Of a DNA stretch of 64,000 bases, positions 34,363 to 43,984 are shown in pieces (the first letter of the stretch is position 1; each line of letters begins with the position of its first letter). A program made the position numbers and the translations under genes. The notes beneath the pieces were generated by a model, which saw nothing but the letters and a program-made list of their open reading frames with translations, did not search any database and was not told the DNA's origin. This DNA is from Paraburkholderia antibiotica (GTDB lineage: Bacteria; Pseudomonadota; Gammaproteobacteria; Burkholderiales; Burkholderiaceae): positions 149,783-213,782 of the forward strand of contig NZ_JABBFZ010000013.1 of NCBI RefSeq assembly GCF_012927125.1, written 5' to 3'.

Positions 34363-34409
34363 ATGAAAGCGCAGTAGCCGATGTGGCCGGCGAGGCCGGT
34401 AAAGCGCGC

Positions 34410-35495
34410 TTAGAACTTCGCGCGCAACCCCGCGCCGTAGGTGTTGCCGCTCGACTGACCGGTGATGTGGTCGTACAGGTACGCGGCGTAGACGTCGGTG
34501 CGCTTGGACAGCGGATAGTCGTAGCCGACCGCGGCCGTCTGGCGCGTCTGGTTCGAGCCGCCGCCGTTGCGCGAATACGCGTACGACGCCATCACCGAAC
34601 CCGGCCCGAACGGCACCGTGACACCGCCCTGTCCGGTATTCACGTGCCAGCTGGTGACCTGCTGGTTGTTGTACGTGTACATGTACTGACCGTACAGCTT
34701 CACGAACTTCAGGTCGTACGACACACCCGCCTGCGCGACGCTCTGGCTGCGCAGACCCGGCACGCCCGAGGTCTCGAAGCTGCCGAGGTCGCCCGGCACG
34801 TTGTTGAAGTTCACGTACTGGTACACCGCGGTCGCCGCGAACGGGCCGTGGAAGTACAGCACCTGGCCGCTCCACTTCTTCGCGCCGTTCTGCGTGGTGT
34901 TGCCGAGCGCGTACATCGCGGTCGCCGACAGGCCGTTGAAGTTGGGCGACGCATACGACACCGCGTTGTTCCAGCCCGAATCGCCAGTCACACCCTGATC
35001 GGTCGAGTAGGTCGGAAACGTGCCGAGGCCGAGGTACGTGTGATAGACCATCGGCGAGAACACGTACGAATCGATGAACGGATTGAACAGGATCGTCGAA
35101 ACGAACAGCGGCGTCGTCAGACGACCGGCCGTCACCGTACCCCAAGGCGCTTCGATGCCGACGTAGGCGTTGCGCGAGAACGTCGTGTCGCCGTCGAAGC
35201 GGCCGTACGAGCCGGTCTGCGCGCGGAAGAAGCCTTCGATCGTGAAGATTGCCTTGTAGCCGTTGCCCAGATCTTCGGCCCCCTTGAAGCCCCAGTACGA
35301 CGTCGACATACCGCCGCCCGACACAACCGCCGCCGCCTTGCCGCCCGGGAATTTCTGCGAGCCGACCCATTCGTCGACCTGGCCGTAGAGCTGCACGCTC
35401 GACTGCGCGAACGCGGACGACGCGCCGGCCAGCACGGCAGCGCACGCGCCGGCCTTGAGAATGATCTTCAGCGCGCTGCTGAGGCTTGTTTTCAT
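34410..35495 (-). CDS. General bacterial porin (Gram-negative porin, OmpC/Omp32-like)
   Basis: A 361-residue outer-membrane porin. A signal peptide of about 30 residues ends SSAFA; the mature N-terminus QSSVQLYGQVDEWVGS and the C-terminal YGAGLRAKF with terminal Phe are the signature of betaproteobacterial 16-strand porins. SYWGFKGAEDLGNGYKAIFTIE is the typical second strand block. The start ATG has a TTTGGAGA site. Substrate selectivity unknown. Confidence 0.93.
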   Translation of the reverse strand: MKTSLSSALKIILKAGACAAVLAGASSAFAQSSVQLYGQVDEWVGSQKFPGGKAAAVVSGGGMSTSYWGFKGAEDLGNGYKAIFTIEGFFRAQTGSYGRFDGDTTFSRNAYVGIEAPWGTVTAGRLTTPLFVSTILFNPFIDSYVFSPMVYHTYLGLGTFPTYSTDQGVTGDSGWNNAVSYASPNFNGLSATAMYALGNTTQNGAKKWSGQVLYFHGPFAATAVYQYVNFNNVPGDLGSFETSGVPGLRSQSVAQAGVSYDLKFVKLYGQYMYTYNNQQVTSWHVNTGQGGVTVPFGPGSVMASYAYSRNGGGSNQTRQTAAVGYDYPLSKRTDVYAAYLYDHITGQSSGNTYGAGLRAKF

Positions 35496-36126
35496 GGGAT
35501 CTCCAAACTTTGTCAAAAGGGTGTGGCTGTGCGAAAGGGGGCGCTCGCGCGAACCATTGTTGTTATCCGTTCGATCGTCGAGCCAATCGGGGCTGGACCA
35601 TCTTTGCGGACCATTTTTATAAACAAAAATATCGCTGCTTATTGCCGGTATATCGGGTTGAATAGTTTGGTCGGTTATCGGCCTGGTATGACGAATGGCG
35701 GACACCGGATCCACGCCGCCGCCGGCTGCGCGAACGCGCCGCTGCAAGCGGTAAACAGCGCGCCGACGCGGATCGGAACACTGCGGATGACGGCTGGATG
35801 ACGCGAGGCGGCAGAATGCCAAGATTTGACGCTGACGGGTACTGCGATGCCGAGCGATTTCAAAAAAGTGTGGCGTCGATACGTCAGATTGGGAGAGTTG
35901 CGGCCAGGGTGAGCGGTGGGCCAGACCAATCCGGCTGGCGATGGACGATCAGGCTATCGAAGTCCGCACCGGAACCGGGGGACTAAAAAGCGCGGGGGAT
36001 GGAGAAGTAGAAAGTGCGAGCGGTAATGGCACACCGTCAGCCACGTCGGTGCAACCGATCCGCTATGTCCGCCGTGCCGCGAACATCTTCCAGCGCGCGC
36101 CCGACCTCGCGGTACATCGCGCCCAG
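35496..36126. other. Intergenic region upstream of the porin
   Basis: About 630 bases. The porin promoter and leader should lie within the first 200 bases; the region 35590-35670 is AT-rich. I see no credible gene in the remainder. Confidence 0.45.
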
Positions 36127-36693
36127 CTAATTCCGGTACGGCGACCCTTCGGACTGACGCGGATCGTCGCTCGGACGCTGCATTGCGCGCGCGGCGCCGC
36201 GCTCCTCGTTGTAACGCGTGACGTCGGCCCGAATCGAGCCGTTACGCATCGGCATGTTTTGCTGCGAACGCGGCACCGGACGCGCCTCGGCGCTGATCGG
36301 CGTGATCGCGCCGGCGTACTGCATGCGCCCACGCTCGGCGGCAAAGCCGAATGGCCCGCCGACCCGGCGCATGCCTGACTTGTAGTTACCGTAGCCGTAA
36401 CTGTAATTGGCGTCGGCGAACATTGCGCCGCGCTGCATGCGCGGATCGCGAGCGGCTATCGGGCCGCGGGAGGCTCGAGTGCCGACAGGCGCGCCGGCCA
36501 TGCCGCCATAACGGCCGCCGCCGCGCATTTCCATGCGCATCGAACGGTCCGCGCCGCCGTGCGCATACGCGGCGGCGCCGCCGTGCGGCACGTTCGGTCC
36601 TTTTGCATGGGCGAACGAACACAGCACGGCGATGACCGCGCCCCACGCCCAGTGCCTCGTTCTCGACAACCCGTCCACCTTTGTGACTCTCAC
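36127..36693 (-). CDS. Exported Gly/Met/Arg-rich protein of unknown function
   Basis: A 188-residue protein starting at GTG 36693 with a signal peptide (AWGAVIAVLCSFAHA). The mature part is rich in Gly, Met, Arg and Ala with no clear fold: GADRSMRMEMRGGGRYGGM, YSYGYGNYKSGM. It is likely disordered in the periplasm or outside. I do not recognise it. Codon usage matches the core genome, which supports it as real. Confidence 0.55.
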   Translation of the reverse strand: MRVTKVDGLSRTRHWAWGAVIAVLCSFAHAKGPNVPHGGAAAYAHGGADRSMRMEMRGGGRYGGMAGAPVGTRASRGPIAARDPRMQRGAMFADANYSYGYGNYKSGMRRVGGPFGFAAERGRMQYAGAITPISAEARPVPRSQQNMPMRNGSIRADVTRYNEERGAARAMQRPSDDPRQSEGSPYRN

Positions 36694-37275
36694 GCCCGAA
36701 GACTCGCCTGAAATCCATCGTTCGAGCTGCGATGGACCTGTTGCGGGACGGCTGAAAAAGCGCCGCGTTGCTGCGCGACGCCGGGTATCCCTGCGGCCAT
36801 TGAACGGTAATTTATGGGCGTCGGCAGAGGGTGTCGAGCCAAAAAGTGTTATGCCGCGTCGGTGGATGTAACACCTTGTTACTGCGACGTTTTTCTACGA
36901 CAGAGGCCTTGCGCGAGCGCGCCGAAACCGCTTACTGGCGGGCGTTTGCGCTATTGCGGCGCGAGCTTGCCGAATCTGCCGATAGCCCGTTGGCCATCGT
37001 AGTAGTTAAAACGGACCGAGCACAATCCGATGGGTCGCCGATACTGAATCCTGAGCGGATCCTGAGCACCACCGCGAACGTATCGGCGCGGGGGTCGGCG
37101 CTACGCCCAGCACGTTCGGCCACGCTGCCGATGCGCGACACTCATTAATCGATTCGGCAAATGAATTTGCTTCTTCAATCGAGTTTCGACAACAATAGCC
37201 GGTTCCCCTTCCTCGGGACGGCGTCCGCGACGCGCGTCCCGTGCTAATTCCGCGTCATCGAATCGAGATTCCGAC
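36694..37275. other. Intergenic region between exported protein and SBF transporter
   Basis: About 580 bases, less GC-rich than the surroundings, with no convincing gene. The upstream half would carry the promoter of the exported-protein gene, the last 100 bases the promoter of the transporter at 37276. Confidence 0.4.
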
Positions 37276-38301
37276 ATGGCCCGCCCGAAATTCCTACCCG
37301 ATAACTTCACCCTGTGCCTCGTCGGCACCGTGATCTTCGCCAGCCTGGTGCCCGTGCACGGGCAGGCGGCCACGGCGTTCAACTGGGTGACGAACATTGC
37401 GGTCGGCCTGCTGTTTTTCCTGCATGGCGCCAAGCTCTCACGCGAAGCGATCGTGGCGGGCGCGACGCACTGGCGCCTTCACCTGGTTGTGCTGCTCAGC
37501 ACGTTCGCGCTGTTTCCGCTGCTCGGCCTCGCGCTTAAACCCATCCTTTCGCCCCTTGTCACGCCGGCGCTCTACGCCGGGGTCCTCTTCCTCTGCACGC
37601 TGCCGTCGACGGTCCAGTCGTCGATCGCCTTCACGTCCATTGCCAAGGGCAACGTGCCGGCCGCGGTATGCAGCGCGTCCGCGTCGAGCCTGCTCGGCAT
37701 CTTCGTCACCCCAGCACTCGTCAGCCTGATCGTCACGAATCAGGCCGCGACCGGCGGCTCGTCGCCGTGGCATACGGTCGGCAACATCGTGCTGCAACTG
37801 CTGGTGCCGTTTATTGCCGGCCAGTTGCTGCGCCCGCTGATCGGCAAGTGGATCGAGCGCAACCGCGGCGTGCTGAAGTTCGTCGACCAGGGCTCGATCC
37901 TGCTGGTCGTGTACGGCGCGTTCAGCGAGGCCGTCAACGAAGGCCTGTGGCACACCATTCCGTTGTCCGCGCTCGGCGGCCTGGTGGTGGTGAGCGCGGT
38001 GCTGCTCGCGCTCGCACTGGCCGTGACGATCTTCGTGAGCAAGCGGCTCGGCTTCAACCGCGCGGACCAGATCACGATCATCTTCTGCGGCTCGAAGAAG
38101 AGCCTGGCCGCTGGCGTGCCGATGGCCAAGGTGATCTTCGCGTCGCACGCGGTCGGCGCCGTCGTGCTGCCGCTGATGCTGTTTCACCAGATCCAGTTGA
38201 TGGTGTGCGCCGCGCTTGCGCAGCGCTGGGGCGCGCGCGACACCAGCGGCGAGAGCGAGGCTGGCGCCCGACGGCCCGCTGCCGCCGTCGCACGCCGTTG
38301 A
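37276..38301 (+). CDS. SBF-family (bile acid:sodium symporter-like) transporter
   Basis: A 341-residue inner-membrane protein with nine to ten hydrophobic segments, of the YfeH/SBF-like type. Family features are FLHGAKLSREAI after the second segment, LPSTVQSSIAFTSIAKGN and the late FCGSKKSLAAGVPMAKV block. The substrate of this branch is not established; it is unlikely to be a bile acid. A terminator follows 64 bp downstream. Confidence 0.88.
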   Translation: MARPKFLPDNFTLCLVGTVIFASLVPVHGQAATAFNWVTNIAVGLLFFLHGAKLSREAIVAGATHWRLHLVVLLSTFALFPLLGLALKPILSPLVTPALYAGVLFLCTLPSTVQSSIAFTSIAKGNVPAAVCSASASSLLGIFVTPALVSLIVTNQAATGGSSPWHTVGNIVLQLLVPFIAGQLLRPLIGKWIERNRGVLKFVDQGSILLVVYGAFSEAVNEGLWHTIPLSALGGLVVVSAVLLALALAVTIFVSKRLGFNRADQITIIFCGSKKSLAAGVPMAKVIFASHAVGAVVLPLMLFHQIQLMVCAALAQRWGARDTSGESEAGARRPAAAVARR

Positions 38302-38364
38302 AAACACACGCAATACAAACCGGACATTCATAAGCGCCCTCCCTGAGCGTCGTTTGTTCGTGCG

Positions 38365-38396
38365 AAAAAAGCCGCCTTGCGCGGCTTTTTTCTTTT
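38365..38396 (+). terminator. Intrinsic terminator after the SBF transporter
   Basis: An A-run, GCCGC (38371-38375), loop CTTGC, GCGGC (38381-38385) and a T-run to 38396. Confidence 0.85.
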
Positions 38397-38519
38397 GGCG
38401 TTCGGGTTCGCCACCGCCGCCGGCGTTTCCGTTATTTCACGCTGAAACGCTCGCGCTGTCGCCTCGGCCGGATGGCATAGGAGGATTCCTGGCCGCTCTT
38501 TACTCGCGCTTTTCGGACA

Positions 38520-38544
38520 TTGTTTAGTCATTTTTACTAAACAA
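38520..38544. promoter_or_regulatory. 9-bp inverted repeat upstream of lacI-type gene, candidate operator
   Basis: TTGTTTAGT (38520-38528) and ACTAAACAA (38536-38544) form a perfect dyad with a 7-bp spacer. A related half (TTTTACTATACAAT) recurs at 38622-38635 over the likely -10 of the regulator gene. This layout suits autoregulation by the LacI-family protein at 38682. Confidence 0.5.
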
Positions 38545-38681
38545 ATTAAATAGCCAAAACACCATTAAATACGGGTATTTACCGGTGAAAGTCCACGATT
38601 TTCAGGGCTGTTTTTGTTGCGTTTTACTATACAATCGCCCGAACCTGAACCCGTAGGCCGCTCCAGGCGGCAGTCTCATCG

Positions 38682-39668
38682 ATGGCCACAACCATCCGCG
38701 ACGTCGCCCGCGCGGCCAGCGTGTCGATCGGCACCGTCTCGCGTGCGCTGAAAAACCAGCCGGGCCTCTCCGAGGCCACCCGCGAACGCGTCGTCGAAGC
38801 GGCGCGGCAGCTCGGCTATGACTCGGCGCAATTGCGCCCGCGCATCCGTCGCCTGACCTTCCTGCTGCATCGTCAGCACAACAACTTCGCGGCGAGCCCG
38901 TTCTTTTCGCACGTGCTGCATGGCGTCGAAGACGCGTGCCGCGAGCGCGGCATCGTGCCGTCGGTGCTGACCGCCGGTCCGACCGAGGACGTGATCCATC
39001 AGTTGCGCCTGCACGCGCCCGACGCGGTCGCGATCGCCGGCTTCGTCGAGCCCGAAACGCTTGCGACGCTGGTCGCGATGCAACGTCCGCTGGTGCTGAT
39101 CGATCTGTGGTCGCCGGGCCTGCGCTCGGTGAATCTCGACAACGCCGCCGGCGCGCGGCTCGCAATGCGCCATCTGTTCGAGCAGCAGCGCAAGCGGGTC
39201 GCATTCATCGGCGGCTCGCTCGCGCACTTCAGCATCGCCGAGCGCGCGCTCGGCTACCGCCGCGCGTTCTTCGAAGCGGGGCTGCTGTTCGACCCGTCGC
39301 TCGAAGTGAACATCGACGCTGGCCTCGACCCCGACACCGGCGCCGCGCGCGCGATGCAGCGCCTGCTCGACGCACCCGGCCCGCGCCCCGACGCGGTGTT
39401 CGCGTTCAACGACGCCGCCGCGCTCGCCGCGCTGCGCGTGTGCCTCGCGCGCGGCCTCTCCGTACCCGACGACATCGCGATCATCGGTTTCGACGACATC
39501 CCCGCCGCCGCCCACGCCACCCCGCCGCTGTCGACGATCGCCGTCGACAAGGAAGCGCTCGGCCGCCGCGGCGTCGAACTGCTGCTCGAAGACTCGCCCG
39601 CCGAACTCGAAGTCCGCTTGCCCGTTCAACTCGTTGCCCGTGCCAGTACTTTGGTGAAAACGTCATGA
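38682..39668 (+). CDS. LacI family transcriptional regulator of the mannose/fructose operon
   Basis: A 328-residue LacI protein. The N-terminal helix-turn-helix and hinge read TIRDVARAASVSIGTVSRAL followed by KNQPGLSEATRERV; the rest is a periplasmic-binding-protein-like sugar domain (FIGGS, IAIIGFDDIPAAAHATPPLSTI). The stop overlaps the isomerase start (ATGA), so regulator and enzymes form one operon. The inducer is probably a sugar handled by the next two genes. Confidence 0.9.
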   Translation: MATTIRDVARAASVSIGTVSRALKNQPGLSEATRERVVEAARQLGYDSAQLRPRIRRLTFLLHRQHNNFAASPFFSHVLHGVEDACRERGIVPSVLTAGPTEDVIHQLRLHAPDAVAIAGFVEPETLATLVAMQRPLVLIDLWSPGLRSVNLDNAAGARLAMRHLFEQQRKRVAFIGGSLAHFSIAERALGYRRAFFEAGLLFDPSLEVNIDAGLDPDTGAARAMQRLLDAPGPRPDAVFAFNDAAALAALRVCLARGLSVPDDIAIIGFDDIPAAAHATPPLSTIAVDKEALGRRGVELLLEDSPAELEVRLPVQLVARASTLVKTS

Positions 39669-40966
39669 CGCAATCCACCCCGCTTCACCCTTCCGGCGAC
39701 GCCGCGAAGGCTCCGCCCGTCGCCAGTTTCCGCAGCCGCGAGTTCCTGCTCGCGCACGTCGAGGACACGCTGCGCTTCTACGCGCCGAACGTGCTCGATC
39801 CGAGCGGCGGCTTCTTCCACTTCTTCCGCGACGACGGTTCGATCTACGACCGCACCACGCGCCATCTGGTGAGCAGTTGCCGCTACGTGTTCAACTACGC
39901 GATGGCGTATCGCCAGTTCGGCGACCCGCAGCATCTGGAGTACGCGCGCCACGGTCTGCGCTTTCTGCACGACGCGCACTGGGACGCGCAGCACGAAGGC
40001 TACGACTGGGAACTCGAATGGCGCGACGGCAAGAAGCGCACGCTCGACGCAACCCGCCACTGCTACGGCCTCGCGTTCGTGCTGCTCGCGTACTCGCATG
40101 CGGCGATGGCCGGCATCGAGGAAGCGAAGCCGATGATCGGCGCGACCTTCGAGCTGATGGAGCATCGCTTCTGGGACGCCGCCGCCGGCCTCTATGCGGA
40201 CGACGCGTCGCCGGAATGGCGCGTGAGCTCGTATCGCGGGCAGAACGCGAACATGCACACCACCGAGGCGCTGCTCGCCGCGCACGAGGCGACCGGCCAT
40301 CTGGTGTATCTCGATCGCGCGGAACGGGTCGCGTCGAACATCACGCTGCGCCAGGCGAAGCTGTCGCAAGGGCTCGTGTGGGAGCACTTTCACGCGGACT
40401 GGTCGGTCGACTGGCATTACAACGAGGAAGACAGCTCGAACATCTTCCGCCCGTGGGGCTTCCAGCCGGGCCATCAGACCGAATGGGCGAAGCTGCTGCT
40501 GATCCTCGAACGCTTCCGGCCGCTGCCGTGGCTGCTGCCGCGCGCGATCGAACTGTTCGACGCCGCGATGACGCACGCGTGGGACGAAGACCACGGCGGC
40601 CTCTACTACGGCTTCGGCCCCGACGGCACCGTGTGCGATCACGACAAGTACTTCTGGGTGCAGGCCGAGACCTTCGCGACCGCCGCGCTGCTCGGCAAGC
40701 GCACCGGCAACGAGCGCTTCTGGGATTGGTACGACGAGATCTGGCGCTATAGCTGGGCGCATTTCGTCGATCACAAGTACGGCGCGTGGTATCGCATCCT
40801 CACCTGCGACAACCGCAAATACAGCGACGAAAAGAGCCCCGCCGGCAAGACCGACTATCACACGATGGGCGCGTGCTACGAAGTGCTCGCCCATGCGCTC
40901 GGCGGCGACGCGTCGGCAGAAGATGTCGCGCCCGCCGCAGCGGCTTCCGCGGAGAAAGCACGATGA
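39665..40966 (+). CDS. AGE-family sugar epimerase/isomerase, mannose isomerase-like
   Basis: A 433-residue (alpha/alpha)6-barrel protein of the N-acylglucosamine 2-epimerase family. SSCRYVFNYAMAYR, RHCYGLAFVLLAYSHAA, NANMHTTEALLAAHEAT and KYFWVQAETFATAALL carry the conserved His, Arg and Glu of the active site. Sitting between a LacI regulator and a PfkB kinase, it most likely isomerises D-mannose (or a similar free sugar) to D-fructose. Start and stop overlap the neighbours by ATGA. Confidence 0.88.
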   Translation: MTQSTPLHPSGDAAKAPPVASFRSREFLLAHVEDTLRFYAPNVLDPSGGFFHFFRDDGSIYDRTTRHLVSSCRYVFNYAMAYRQFGDPQHLEYARHGLRFLHDAHWDAQHEGYDWELEWRDGKKRTLDATRHCYGLAFVLLAYSHAAMAGIEEAKPMIGATFELMEHRFWDAAAGLYADDASPEWRVSSYRGQNANMHTTEALLAAHEATGHLVYLDRAERVASNITLRQAKLSQGLVWEHFHADWSVDWHYNEEDSSNIFRPWGFQPGHQTEWAKLLLILERFRPLPWLLPRAIELFDAAMTHAWDEDHGGLYYGFGPDGTVCDHDKYFWVQAETFATAALLGKRTGNERFWDWYDEIWRYSWAHFVDHKYGAWYRILTCDNRKYSDEKSPAGKTDYHTMGACYEVLAHALGGDASAEDVAPAAAASAEKAR

Positions 40967-41871
40967 ACGCGCCGACCGAACTCCCTGTTTTCATCTCCGC
41001 CGGCGACATCCTCACCGACCTGGTGCGCACCGGCACGTCGCAGTGGCTGTCGCGTCCGGGCGGCGCGGGCTGGAACGTCGCGCGCTGCGTCGCGCGGCTC
41101 GGCCTGCCGACTGCGTGCGCGGGCTCGCTCGGCATCGATAACTTCTCCGACGAACTGTGGGACGCGAGCGTCGCCGCCGGTCTCGACATGCGCTTCATGC
41201 AGCGCGTCGAGCGTCCGCCGCTGCTCGCGATCGTGCATCAGACGCATCCGCCCGCGTACTTCTTCATGGGCGAGAACGGCGCCGATCTCGCGTTCGATCC
41301 GGCGAAGCTGCCAGCCGGGTGGATGGCCCCGGTGAAGTGGGCGCACTTCGGCTGCATCAGCCTCGTGCGTCAGCCGCTCGGCGACACGCTCGCGGCACTC
41401 GCCGCCGAGTTGCGCGCGCACGGCGTGAAGATCAGCTTCGATCCGAACTATCGCAATCTGATGGAGCACGGCTACGAGCCGACCTTGCGCAAGATGGCCG
41501 CGCTCGCGGACCTGATCAAGGTGTCGGACGAAGACCTGCGGATGATCTTCAGGACCGCCGACGAAGCCGCCGCGCTCGCGCAACTGCGCGCGCTGAATCC
41601 GGCCGCCACCGTGCTCGTCACACGCGGGCCCGAAGCGGCGCTGCTGATCGACGGCGCCGCGGTGATCGAAGCGAAGCCACCGCGCGTCGAAGTGGTCGAT
41701 ACGGTCGGCGCCGGCGATGCGTCGATCGGCGGTCTGCTGTTCAGTCTGATGAGCGCGCCGCAACGCGCGTGGCCCGAGCATCTGGCGTTCGCGCTGGCGG
41801 CCGGCGCGGCGGCCTGCGGACATGCGGGCGCGCACGCGCCGACGCTCGACGAAGTGGTCGCGCTGCTGTAA
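40963..41871 (+). CDS. PfkB-family carbohydrate kinase, fructokinase-like
   Basis: A 302-residue ribokinase-superfamily kinase. SRPGGAGWNVARCVARLG is the first signature, FDPNYRNLM the substrate/Mg block and VDTVGAGDASIGGLLFSLM the second signature with the catalytic Asp. It would phosphorylate the ketose formed by the isomerase, most simply fructose to fructose-6-phosphate. Start overlaps the isomerase stop. Confidence 0.9.
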   Translation: MNAPTELPVFISAGDILTDLVRTGTSQWLSRPGGAGWNVARCVARLGLPTACAGSLGIDNFSDELWDASVAAGLDMRFMQRVERPPLLAIVHQTHPPAYFFMGENGADLAFDPAKLPAGWMAPVKWAHFGCISLVRQPLGDTLAALAAELRAHGVKISFDPNYRNLMEHGYEPTLRKMAALADLIKVSDEDLRMIFRTADEAAALAQLRALNPAATVLVTRGPEAALLIDGAAVIEAKPPRVEVVDTVGAGDASIGGLLFSLMSAPQRAWPEHLAFALAAGAAACGHAGAHAPTLDEVVALL

Positions 41872-42048
41872 TCCGCAGCCCCGTTTGCGCGGCTGTAATC
41901 GTGCTGTCCTGGAGCGCGCGTAGCGTGACGGAGATCGAACGCATCGTCGAATCCGTCGCGCCGCGCGAAGCCGTTCCGGCCGGGAGCCGAACCGCCGGCG
42001 CCGTGCTAGGATGAAACGACCCAAACCTTTGCGAAAAGGAGCGAGGCC

Positions 42049-42279
42049 ATGGAGGACGTCACCTACACCAAAGGGATCTACACGGCTACTGCGTCGGTAA
42101 GGGAAGTTGGACAGGACGCCTGGCAAGGTGTCGTCACCCTCGCGCGCGACGAAGGCGAAGCCCGCGCCGACCAGGAAACCACCCTCTATGAAGTCGACGC
42201 GACGTCGTCGACGCCGCAAGAAGCGCTCGAAGAAGCCAAAGCGCTCGCCCATCGTATCCTCGGGGAACTCGAACTGTAG
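42049..42279 (+). CDS. Small conserved protein of unknown function (76 aa)
   Basis: A 76-residue acidic protein with a GGAG ribosome site. YTKGIYTATASVREVG, then DAWQGVVTLARDEGEA, and a C-terminal helix TPQEALEEAKALAHRILGE suggest a three-stranded sheet plus one helix. I recognise it only as a short protein common in Burkholderia. Its layout resembles the next protein (42382), so the two may be distant paralogues. Confidence 0.75.
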   Translation: MEDVTYTKGIYTATASVREVGQDAWQGVVTLARDEGEARADQETTLYEVDATSSTPQEALEEAKALAHRILGELEL

Positions 42280-42381
42280 GCCGACCTTCGGGCAGCGCGC
42301 GCCGCTCGTCATGTGTGCCCTCACGCGTGCATCGGTGGGCATCCGACGCGCCGCTGCCGGGCCGACCGGCTGGAGGCGATC

Positions 42382-42627
42382 ATGGCTGAACAACTGTTCC
42401 AGTACGGCGTGTATTCGATCCACGTACGCCCTCTCGAACTCAGCGGCGCACGCTGGGATGCCGAGTACGAAATCCGTCAGCGCGACAAGGCCGTCAAGCC
42501 GTGGACCACGGTCGGCGGCGACGCCGGCTACGGCGATCAGGCCGAAGCGGTGCAAAGCGCGCATCGGCAGGCGGTCGACGACATCGACCACGGCGCGGGG
42601 ATTCCGAAGCCGCACGGGTTTCCCTGA
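42382..42627 (+). CDS. Small conserved protein, possible paralogue of the preceding one
   Basis: An 81-residue protein; ATG 42382 follows CTGGAGG. The pattern FQYGVYSIHVRPL, WDAEYEIRQRD, TTVGG and a helix DQAEAVQSAHRQAVDDI parallels the 76-residue protein upstream: aromatic-Gly-aromatic strand, Trp-led strand, charged turn, then an Ala-rich helix. It may belong to the CV_2116-type family (from memory). Function unknown. Confidence 0.75.
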   Translation: MAEQLFQYGVYSIHVRPLELSGARWDAEYEIRQRDKAVKPWTTVGGDAGYGDQAEAVQSAHRQAVDDIDHGAGIPKPHGFP

Positions 42628-42782
42628 GCGACATCGGTTGAACGGCTGCGGTTGCTGCGACATTGGTGGCGAGCCACGGATCGCACCGCCGCACCACCGC
42701 CCCCACAACACCGTCCTGACGCCCTCTGCGCGCACCACGCGCCGTGCTACGCTGTGCGCGTTTTCATCCCCATGAGCGCGCG

Positions 42783-43751
42783 ATGGCCAGCGAACCGTCC
42801 GACCGTTTTTCGAGGCCCGCCGACACCACCGAGAGCGAGCCGAAGCGCCGCGCGCGCGGCAGCCGCGAAATGCGTCTGGACGATCGCGTGGTGATCGCGC
42901 ATGGCATGCCGACGCCGCTGTGGCAGGACCTCTATCACCGCGCGCTCGAAGTCCGTTGGCCGGTGTTCTTCGTGTCGCTCGCGGTGCTGTTCCTGCTGCT
43001 CAACACCGCGTTCGCGACGCTGTATATGCTCGGCGACGCGTCGATCGCGAATCAGTTTCCGAAGGGCTTCGGCGGCGCATTCTTCTTCAGCGTCGAAACG
43101 CTCGCGACGGTCGGCTATGGCGACATGCATCCGCAGACCGTCTACGCGCACTGGATCGCGACGCTCGAAATCTTCATCGGCATGTCGAGCATCGCGTTGG
43201 CGACCGGGCTGATTTTCGCGCGCTTCTCGCGCCCGCACGCGAAGATCATGTTCGCGCGCTATGCGGTGATCCGGCCGATCGACGGCCGCATGACGCTGAT
43301 GGTGCGCTCGGCCAACGCGAGGCAGAACGTGATCGCCGAAGCCCGCGCGCGGCTGCGCATCCTGCGCCAGGAAACCTCGGTCGAAGGCTATACGCTGCGC
43401 AAGCTCTACGACCTCGCGCTGGTGCGCGACCAGCATCCGGTGTTCAAGCTCGGCTGGACACTGATGCACGTGATCGACGAAGCGAGTCCGCTGTTCGGCG
43501 AAACCGCCGAAACGCTCAAAGGCCGCGACGTGTCGCTGCTGCTGACGCTCGAAGGCATCGACGAATCGACTTCGCAGACGATGCAGGCGCGCCACATGTG
43601 GACCTGCGAGCAGATCTTCTGGCAGTACCGTTTCGTCGACATCATGAGCGAGCGCGACGGCGTGAGCCACATCGACTACGCGCATTTCGACGAGATCGTG
43701 CCGCTCGACGCCGCGCCGCTCGACCCGCAGGTGACCGCGCGCGCCGCATAG
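42783..43751 (+). CDS. Inward-rectifier potassium channel, KirBac1.1-like
   Basis: A 322-residue channel close in length to KirBac1.1 of B. pseudomallei. Slide helix around WQDLYHRAL, first membrane helix WPVFFVSLAVLFLLLNTAF, selectivity filter T109-V-G-Y-G113 (LATVGYGDMHP), second helix ending FARFSRPHAKI, then the cytoplasmic immunoglobulin-like gating domain (ARYAVIRPIDGRMTLMVRSAN, MHVIDEASPLFG). Forms a tetrameric K+ channel in the inner membrane. Start ATG 42783 fits the family. Confidence 0.92.
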   Translation: MASEPSDRFSRPADTTESEPKRRARGSREMRLDDRVVIAHGMPTPLWQDLYHRALEVRWPVFFVSLAVLFLLLNTAFATLYMLGDASIANQFPKGFGGAFFFSVETLATVGYGDMHPQTVYAHWIATLEIFIGMSSIALATGLIFARFSRPHAKIMFARYAVIRPIDGRMTLMVRSANARQNVIAEARARLRILRQETSVEGYTLRKLYDLALVRDQHPVFKLGWTLMHVIDEASPLFGETAETLKGRDVSLLLTLEGIDESTSQTMQARHMWTCEQIFWQYRFVDIMSERDGVSHIDYAHFDEIVPLDAAPLDPQVTARAA

Positions 43752-43984
43752 GTCTTTTCCGATTGCCATGCGAACGCCGAATATCCGCTCAAATCGTCCC
43801 AGGGCATACCCGAAGCCCGTCTCCGCATGGCAAATCCGGCTCAAAAGCCGGGCAAAACACGCGAGTCATCGCGCGCATTCGTCGGCGCCCGATTAAAGAA
43901 GAAAAATTTCTCTCCCGTACGCGCGAAAAAATAGAGTCTCTTCCGCGACGCCGCTTGCGGAATCAGAACTACGGAGACTCGCCC

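Noticed and set aside
42920..43984. Upstream in-frame extension of the ferredoxin oxidoreductase over the Kir channel gene
   Set aside because: The extension is the out-of-frame shadow of the channel; ATG 43985 has a ribosome site and starts the family sequence.
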